DNA of 64,000 bases from assembly GCF_030915505.1 (NCBI RefSeq), contig NZ_CP133265.1:2756001-2820000 (forward strand). The letters are read 5' to 3'. The notes under the pieces were generated by a model, which saw nothing but the letters and a program-made list of their open reading frames with translations, was not told the origin of the DNA and ran no database searches. The DNA comes from Neobacillus sp. OS1-2 (GTDB lineage: Bacteria > Bacillota > Bacilli > Bacillales > Cytobacillaceae). Positions 59,336 through 64,000 of this stretch are shown here, piece by piece. The first letter of the stretch is position 1; each line of letters opens with the position of its first letter. The translations under genes and the position numbers were made by a program.

Positions 59336-60351
59336 AAAAACTACGAGTTGGCATCATCGGGGTTGGTGGTATCGCACAGGGCCGTCACATCCCTGCCTTT
59401 CTACAATTAAGTAATCAATGTGAATTAACAGCTGTCAGTGATGTAAACGTCGAAAGAGCCAAAGAGATTGCTGAAAAACATAGCATCCCATATGTTTTTG
59501 AGAATTATCGAGAGCTTTTTTCAAATGTGGATGCTGTATGTATTTGTACACCGAATAAATTCCATGCCGAAATTACGATGGCTGCCTTTGAGGCAGGAGT
59601 TCACGTTCTTTGCGAAAAGCCCATGGCTCTTAGCGCGAATGAGTGCGAAGCGATGATTGCAGCCTCTAAAAAAGCTGGAAAGGTTTTGGCGATTGCCTAC
59701 CATTACCGTTTCATGAAGGAAGTTCAAGCAGCCAAGAAGGTAATGGAAGAGGTCGGAAAACCGCTAGTCGTAAGAGTCCAGGCATTAAGACGCCGCAAAG
59801 TTCCAGGCTGGGGTGTTTTTACCAATAAAGACCTTCAAGGAGGCGGCAGCCTTATCGATTTTGGCTGTCATCTTCTTGATTTAGCCCTTTGGTTAATGGG
59901 AAATCCAAAGCATATCGAGGTGTCAGGCACCACCTATAATGCCTTAAGTAAAATCCCTAACCAAGTGAACCAATGGGGAACATTTGATCACGAAACCTTT
60001 AATGTGGATGATCATGTTACTGCCTATATGAAGTTTGAAAATGGCGCATCGATGTTGTTCGAAACCTCATGGGCAGCGAACATTAAAGATGATTGTGCAA
60101 ATGTCAGTATTTCAGGTGTGGACGGCGGGATTAATGTCTTCCCATTTGAGCTTTATTCCACTAAGAATGGAATGCTGTTAAATAGCGAGGCAGCCTGGAT
60201 ACCAGGCGAAGAGGATCCAGATTTACCACAGGCGAGGAATTTTATTGATGCCTGTCTTGGATTTGAAGAACTAGTGGTTAAACCAGAAGAGGCATTGCAG
60301 GTTTCACAAATTATAGATCGGATTTATGAGAGTGGGAGGAATACATTATGA
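59332..60351 (+). CDS. Gfo/Idh/MocA family oxidoreductase (2)
   Basis: 339 residues, with GIIGVGGIAQGRHIPAF, CEKPMALSANECEAMI and an active-site stretch SLIDFGCHLLDLALWLM. It is homologous to but clearly different from the preceding oxidoreductase. Two non-identical Gfo/Idh enzymes beside an epimerase match the E. coli YcjS-YcjR-YcjQ logic of oxidising, epimerising and reducing a glucoside. The sequence GGTGTCAGGCACC at 59923-59935 codes for part of this protein and is not the intergenic repeat. Overlaps the next gene (ATGA). Confidence 0.88.
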   Translation: MKKLRVGIIGVGGIAQGRHIPAFLQLSNQCELTAVSDVNVERAKEIAEKHSIPYVFENYRELFSNVDAVCICTPNKFHAEITMAAFEAGVHVLCEKPMALSANECEAMIAASKKAGKVLAIAYHYRFMKEVQAAKKVMEEVGKPLVVRVQALRRRKVPGWGVFTNKDLQGGGSLIDFGCHLLDLALWLMGNPKHIEVSGTTYNALSKIPNQVNQWGTFDHETFNVDDHVTAYMKFENGASMLFETSWAANIKDDCANVSISGVDGGINVFPFELYSTKNGMLLNSEAAWIPGEEDPDLPQARNFIDACLGFEELVVKPEEALQVSQIIDRIYESGRNTL

Positions 60352-61316
60352 AACTAGGCGTATTTACTGTACTTTTTGCAGAAAAATCATTTGAAGAAAT
60401 GCTGGATACTGTAAAGGAAGCAGGGCTAAGTGCTGTAGAAATTGGAACCGGATGCTATCCGGGAAACAATCATTGTGATCTGGATGCGCTATTGGAAAGT
60501 GAAGAAGCCCGCAAAGAGTATAAACAAAAGGTTGAAGAACGCGGCCTGACGATTAGTGCCTTTAGTTGCCACGGTAATCCGATTTCTCCTGAAACGGAAT
60601 TTGCCAAGCAATCACATGAAACTCTTTTAAAAACCATTAAATTGGCTTCCTTACTAGGTGTACCGGTTGTTAACTGTTTCTCAGGTACAGCAGGCGATCA
60701 CGAGGGGGCGAAATATCCGAACTGGCCTGTTACACCATGGCCGAATGAATACGGCTCAGTTTTACAGTGGCAGTGGGAAGAAAAACTGATTCCTTATTGG
60801 AAAGAGGTTGGCCAGTTTGCCAAGGATCACCATGTAAAAATTGGTCTAGAACTACATGGCGGCTTTTTAGTTCACACACCATATACATTGTTAAAATTAC
60901 GGGCAGAAACTTGTGATGCCATCGGTGCTAATCTAGACCCAAGCCATATGTGGTGGCAGGGAATTGATCCAGTCGCCGCGATTAAAATTTTGGGGAAAGA
61001 AAATGCGATTCATCATTTCCACGCGAAAGACACCTACATTGATCAGGAAAATGTGAATATGTATGGGCTAATGGATATGCAGCCATACGGTGAGGTGCGC
61101 ACGAGAGCATGGACCTTCCGTTCTGTTGGCTGTGGACATAGTTTAAAAGAATGGTCTGACATGATGAGCGCCCTTCGTACGTACGGCTATGATTATGTGG
61201 TCAGCATTGAACACGAGGATCCTATTATGTCAATTGACGAAGGCTTTAACCGGGCCGTTGTGAATTTAAAATCTGTCTTAATTGAGGAATCTGTTTCGAA
61301 TATGTGGTGGGTCTAA
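60348..61316 (+). CDS. Sugar phosphate isomerase/epimerase (xylose isomerase-like TIM barrel)
   Basis: 322 residues. Metal and sugar ligands are spread over the barrel: GLELHGGFLVHT, LDPSHMWWQGID, HHFHAKDTYI and SIEHEDPIM. This is the IolE/YcjR-like group, acting on keto sugars or their derivatives. In this operon it could epimerise or open the 3-keto product of the Gfo/Idh enzymes; this is inferred. Translationally coupled to the oxidoreductases. Confidence 0.87.
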   Translation: MKLGVFTVLFAEKSFEEMLDTVKEAGLSAVEIGTGCYPGNNHCDLDALLESEEARKEYKQKVEERGLTISAFSCHGNPISPETEFAKQSHETLLKTIKLASLLGVPVVNCFSGTAGDHEGAKYPNWPVTPWPNEYGSVLQWQWEEKLIPYWKEVGQFAKDHHVKIGLELHGGFLVHTPYTLLKLRAETCDAIGANLDPSHMWWQGIDPVAAIKILGKENAIHHFHAKDTYIDQENVNMYGLMDMQPYGEVRTRAWTFRSVGCGHSLKEWSDMMSALRTYGYDYVVSIEHEDPIMSIDEGFNRAVVNLKSVLIEESVSNMWWV

Positions 61317-61329
61317 CCTGAAAAAGTAG

Positions 61330-61363
61330 ATTCGCCGATAAAACTCAAAAATTCGCCGATAAA
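61330..61363 (+). repeat. Short direct repeat ATTCGCCGATAAA
   Basis: Two copies of the 13-mer (61330-61342 and 61351-61363) at a 21-base interval, in the gap between the epimerase and alpha-glucosidase genes. No T run or hairpin. Confidence 0.6.
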
Positions 61364-61444
61364 GCATACATGGCTGCTGAAGGTTCAGATTTTTCTATTC
61401 AAAATCGATACGAAATAGGCAATTTTTCAAAAATGAGGTGCAGC

Positions 61445-63115
61445 ATGAGTAAGAAGTGGTGGAAAGAGAGTGTTGCCTATCAGGTTTACCCTAGAAGCTT
61501 CATGGATAGCAATGGGGACGGGATAGGTGATTTAAAAGGGGTAACATCTAAATTAGATTACTTAAAAGAGCTGGGAATTGATGTTATTTGGCTGTCACCG
61601 ATGTTCAAATCACCAAACGATGACAATGGCTATGATATTTCCGATTACCAGGACATTATGGATGAATTTGGGACGATGGCTGATTTTGACGAACTCCTCG
61701 AAGGTGTTCATCAGCGCGGGATGAAGTTGATCTTAGATTTAGTCATCAATCATACTAGCGATGAGCATCCATGGTTTATGGAATCCCGCTCTTCGAAAGA
61801 CAATCCGAAAAGAGATTGGTACATTTGGAGAGATGGCAAAGATGGAAGGGAACCTAACAACTGGGAGTCTATTTTCAGCGGACCCGCCTGGAAATATGAT
61901 GAAGAAACGGAACAGTATTTCATGCATATTTTTTCGTCCCGCCAGCCTGATTTAAATTGGGAAAATCCAGATGTTCGAGATGCTTTGCACAATACGGTAA
62001 ATTGGTGGCTTGATAAAGGCATCGATGGATTCCGTGTGGATGCCATTTCCCATATCAAAAAAGAACCAGGCTTCCCGGATATGCCGAATCCGGATCATTT
62101 AGATTATGTCCCTTGTTTTCCAAAAATGATGAATGTTGATGGCATTGATGTCTGGTTACAGGAACTGTCTGAGAAAACAATCAAGAACTATGATGTGATG
62201 ACCGTTGGCGAGGCTAACGGTGTTGGGCTTGATGATGCTGACCGCTGGGTTGGGGAAGAAAACGGCTATTTCAATATGATTTTTCAATTTGAATTTCTAA
62301 ACCTTTGGAATAAGGATGCAGAAGGCGGTACCGATGTTCGCGCTTTGAAAAAGAATTTAACAAAGTGGCAAAATGGACTGGAAGGTAAAGGCTGGAATGC
62401 GTTATTCATCGAAAATCATGATCAGCCCCGCCGGGTCTCAAGCTGGGGTGATGACACGAAATATTGGAAAGAAAGCGCCAAAATGCTGGGTGCATTATAC
62501 TTTCTGATGAAGGGCACGCCATTTATTTATCAGGGTCAGGAGATCGGGATGACCAATGTTCAATTCCCTTCTATTGAAGATTATAATGATGTTGGCATGG
62601 TCAACTTTTATAAAGTGGAAACAGCTAAGGGGCGTCCTCACGATGAGATTATGGAGATCATTTGGAAGCAATGCCGTGACAATGCCCGTACGCCGATGCA
62701 ATGGGATGCCACTAAGATGGGCGGTTTTACCACTTCTGATGCAACCTGGCTTGGTGTAAATCCAAACTATCCGGAAATCAACGTTAGGAAACAAATAAAC
62801 GATCCCGATTCTATTTTGAATTTTTATAAAAAGTTAATTCAAATACGTAAGGACAATCCATTGTTTGTATACGGAACATATGATTTGCTGCTGCCAAACC
62901 ATCCAAGATTATTTGTTTATACACGTAAACTAGGAAGCTCTAAAGCAATTGTCATCAATAATTTCTGTGGAAAAGAAACTAGGTTTAAATTGCCATCAAG
63001 TGTATCCTATAAAACAGCTAATCTTATCCTAAATAATTATCAACTGGCTGATCAGAAATTACGAAAAGAATTCACCCTGAAGCCGTATGAAACAAGAGTA
63101 TATTTATTGAAATAA
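61445..63115 (+). CDS. GH13 alpha-glucosidase (oligo-1,6-glucosidase-like)
   Basis: 556 residues from ATG at 61445 (GAGGTG four bases upstream). All GH13 regions are present: DLVINHTSDEHPW, GFRVDAISH with nucleophile Asp199, VGEANG with Glu256 as acid/base and IENHDQPR with Asp326. Length and the opening WWKESVAYQVYPRSFMDSNG fit the subfamily 31 enzymes that split isomaltose-like, trehalose-like or sucrose-like alpha-glucosides. No signal peptide, so the substrate is cleaved inside. The gap of 128 bases to the epimerase suggests some own transcription, though the operon has no terminator there. Confidence 0.9.
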   Translation: MSKKWWKESVAYQVYPRSFMDSNGDGIGDLKGVTSKLDYLKELGIDVIWLSPMFKSPNDDNGYDISDYQDIMDEFGTMADFDELLEGVHQRGMKLILDLVINHTSDEHPWFMESRSSKDNPKRDWYIWRDGKDGREPNNWESIFSGPAWKYDEETEQYFMHIFSSRQPDLNWENPDVRDALHNTVNWWLDKGIDGFRVDAISHIKKEPGFPDMPNPDHLDYVPCFPKMMNVDGIDVWLQELSEKTIKNYDVMTVGEANGVGLDDADRWVGEENGYFNMIFQFEFLNLWNKDAEGGTDVRALKKNLTKWQNGLEGKGWNALFIENHDQPRRVSSWGDDTKYWKESAKMLGALYFLMKGTPFIYQGQEIGMTNVQFPSIEDYNDVGMVNFYKVETAKGRPHDEIMEIIWKQCRDNARTPMQWDATKMGGFTTSDATWLGVNPNYPEINVRKQINDPDSILNFYKKLIQIRKDNPLFVYGTYDLLLPNHPRLFVYTRKLGSSKAIVINNFCGKETRFKLPSSVSYKTANLILNNYQLADQKLRKEFTLKPYETRVYLLK

Positions 63116-63117
63116 AA

Positions 63118-63153
63118 CAAAAAGACGATTCAACAGACGAATCGTCTTTTTGT
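63118..63153. terminator. Bidirectional terminator after the catabolic operon
   Basis: AAAAGACGATTC / GAATCGTCTTTT, 7-base loop, T runs on both strands. Confidence 0.88.
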
Positions 63154-63163
63154 AGCGGTTATG

Positions 63164-63679
63164 TTAAACAGTCACTTTTGCCTTTTCATTGCCTATGCCC
63201 TTTTTGTTCATTTTTCTGATGAAAGGAACCACCCATCTGTCTACACCAATTTTTCCAGCATTATAACCGGCCGCCAAAATGATAAAGCCAAGGAAGATGT
63301 CTGTTGGGTTGTGAGAAACAGTACCAGCTAGGAAGAAGCTGAAGTTCATCACTAAGCCAAAGAACATGGCAGCGGTAGTTAAACAGCCTAAGAGTAAGCC
63401 CAAACCGATTAATAATTCGCCCCAAGGAACAATGAAGTTAAAGATGTGTACGTTTGGAAGGGCAAACCCTTTTAGAAATTCAACATACCATCCGTACACA
63501 ACACTTCCGTCCGGGCCTTTCACCGGATTAGCGGTTGCCCCTTTCAAAAAGCCAGCAGCGTCAAATCCCCCAGTAATTTTGTGCAACCCTGCTGTAAACC
63601 AAGCATATCCAAGATATAATCGTATGACTGTTAAGAGGACGGCAGAGATTTTATTTTCCCTTAAAAATTTGTTAAACAT
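63164..63679 (-). CDS. DoxX family membrane protein
   Basis: 171 residues from the ATG at 63679 (GGAAGGA, three bases after); the open frame upstream is leader. It has the DoxX signature RLYLGYAWFTAGLHKITGGF at the N terminus, four membrane segments and FNFIVPWGELLIGLGLLLG. DoxX proteins are linked to thiosulfate or thiol oxidation, or to oxidative stress in other bacteria; the role here is unknown. Monocistronic. Confidence 0.85.
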   Translation of the reverse strand: MFNKFLRENKISAVLLTVIRLYLGYAWFTAGLHKITGGFDAAGFLKGATANPVKGPDGSVVYGWYVEFLKGFALPNVHIFNFIVPWGELLIGLGLLLGCLTTAAMFFGLVMNFSFFLAGTVSHNPTDIFLGFIILAAGYNAGKIGVDRWVVPFIRKMNKKGIGNEKAKVTV

Positions 63680-63966
63680 AATTCCTTCCGCCTTTCGTTT
63701 ATTATTTGTTTCTCTTTCTACTTCCAATATATTAGATTTTTGCATAAAAAACATGGCTATAGTGATATGTTCGAAGTTTGTTCAAAATGTTTTGACAAAG
63801 GATTGAACAATACAAATCTGTCATATTTTAGGTACATCTTCAATGTGAGGTGAGTAAATACCTTCATCTTGGTAAATCCTTCAATTGTGAAATAAGTCGA
63901 TATTTGTTATTTTTAAGATACCTATCTACTTTTTTACAATAGATTGCAAGGAATAAGGAGAAAACA

Positions 63967-64000
63967 ATGACATCTAAACCTGATAACTTTCATATTCTAT
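63967..64000 (+). CDS. Start of a gene running off the window
   Basis: ATG with AAGGAG seven bases upstream; eleven codons (MTSKPDNFHIL) are seen before the edge. The product cannot be identified. The 290-base region before it shows AT-rich promoter-like sequence and the divergent DoxX start. Confidence 0.6.
   Translation, partial: MTSKPDNFHIL

Noticed and set aside
59923..59935. GGTGTCAGGCACC core inside the second Gfo/Idh gene
   Set aside because: It is in frame and codes V-S-G-T-T in a conserved part of the protein; no palindromic second arm follows.

Overview
The window looks like chromosomal DNA of an aerobic, spore-forming Bacillaceae species (Bacillus/Neobacillus type). It is AT-rich, has strong AGGAGG-type ribosome sites and frequent TTG/GTG starts, and carries Bacillus-typical families: two DUF3231 forms, a PLA2-like spore-type protein, YesMN-type two-component proteins, SipS-type signal peptidase and a citA/citR pair. 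No rRNA, tRNA, CRISPR array, transposase or prophage gene was seen.

Layout. 1-8.2 kb: the end of an OmpR-type regulator with its kinase, tandem DUF3231 genes, a MarR unit with a 55-residue membrane protein, a methyltransferase, then a decayed two-component locus (secreted-protein start fused to a kinase tail, and a frameshifted regulator) whose probable operator repeats survive in front of it and in front of a membrane-protein pair. 8.2-29.3 kb: mostly monocistronic genes: NUDIX, MOSC, an ECF sigma factor with a membrane partner, a lipoprotein, acetyltransferases, DUF454 and DUF2269 membrane proteins, PLA2-like protein, DUF3231, transglutaminase-like protein, class B PBP, a MocR regulator, a TerF-like vWA protein and signal peptidase I. 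29.3-36 kb: a lone bioB behind a BirA operator and between two 150-bp direct repeats, a His-rich repeat protein, and an operon pairing a nucleoside phosphorylase with a complete ECF transporter. 36-49.6 kb: potABCD, a TetR-controlled MBL-fold gene, an exonuclease, citA/citR, VOC, DinB, CutC, QueT behind a preQ1-I-like leader, an SMR pair and a truncated haemoglobin.

49.6-63.1 kb is the most coherent system: an ABC sugar importer (two permeases, then the binding protein, no ATPase), a YesM/YesN-like two-component pair, an AraC regulator, and an operon of ThuA-like protein, two Gfo/Idh oxidoreductases, a sugar isomerase/epimerase and a GH13 alpha-glucosidase. The importer and catabolic operons, on opposite strands and 4.6 kb apart, share nearly the same promoter: a 19-bp box, a cre-like palindrome, and -35 and -10 hexamers at identical spacing. 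They therefore look like one regulon for import and oxidative (keto-sugar type) processing of an alpha-glucoside; the substrate is unknown.

Many intergenic hairpins belong to one repeat family built on GGTGTCAGGCACC. One copy forms the end of an ABC ATPase gene, and a related 150-bp repeat forms the end of bioB. Starts given here were often moved from the longest open frame to the codon with the best-placed ribosome site. Functions are family-level calls from reading the translated sequences; no database search was run.
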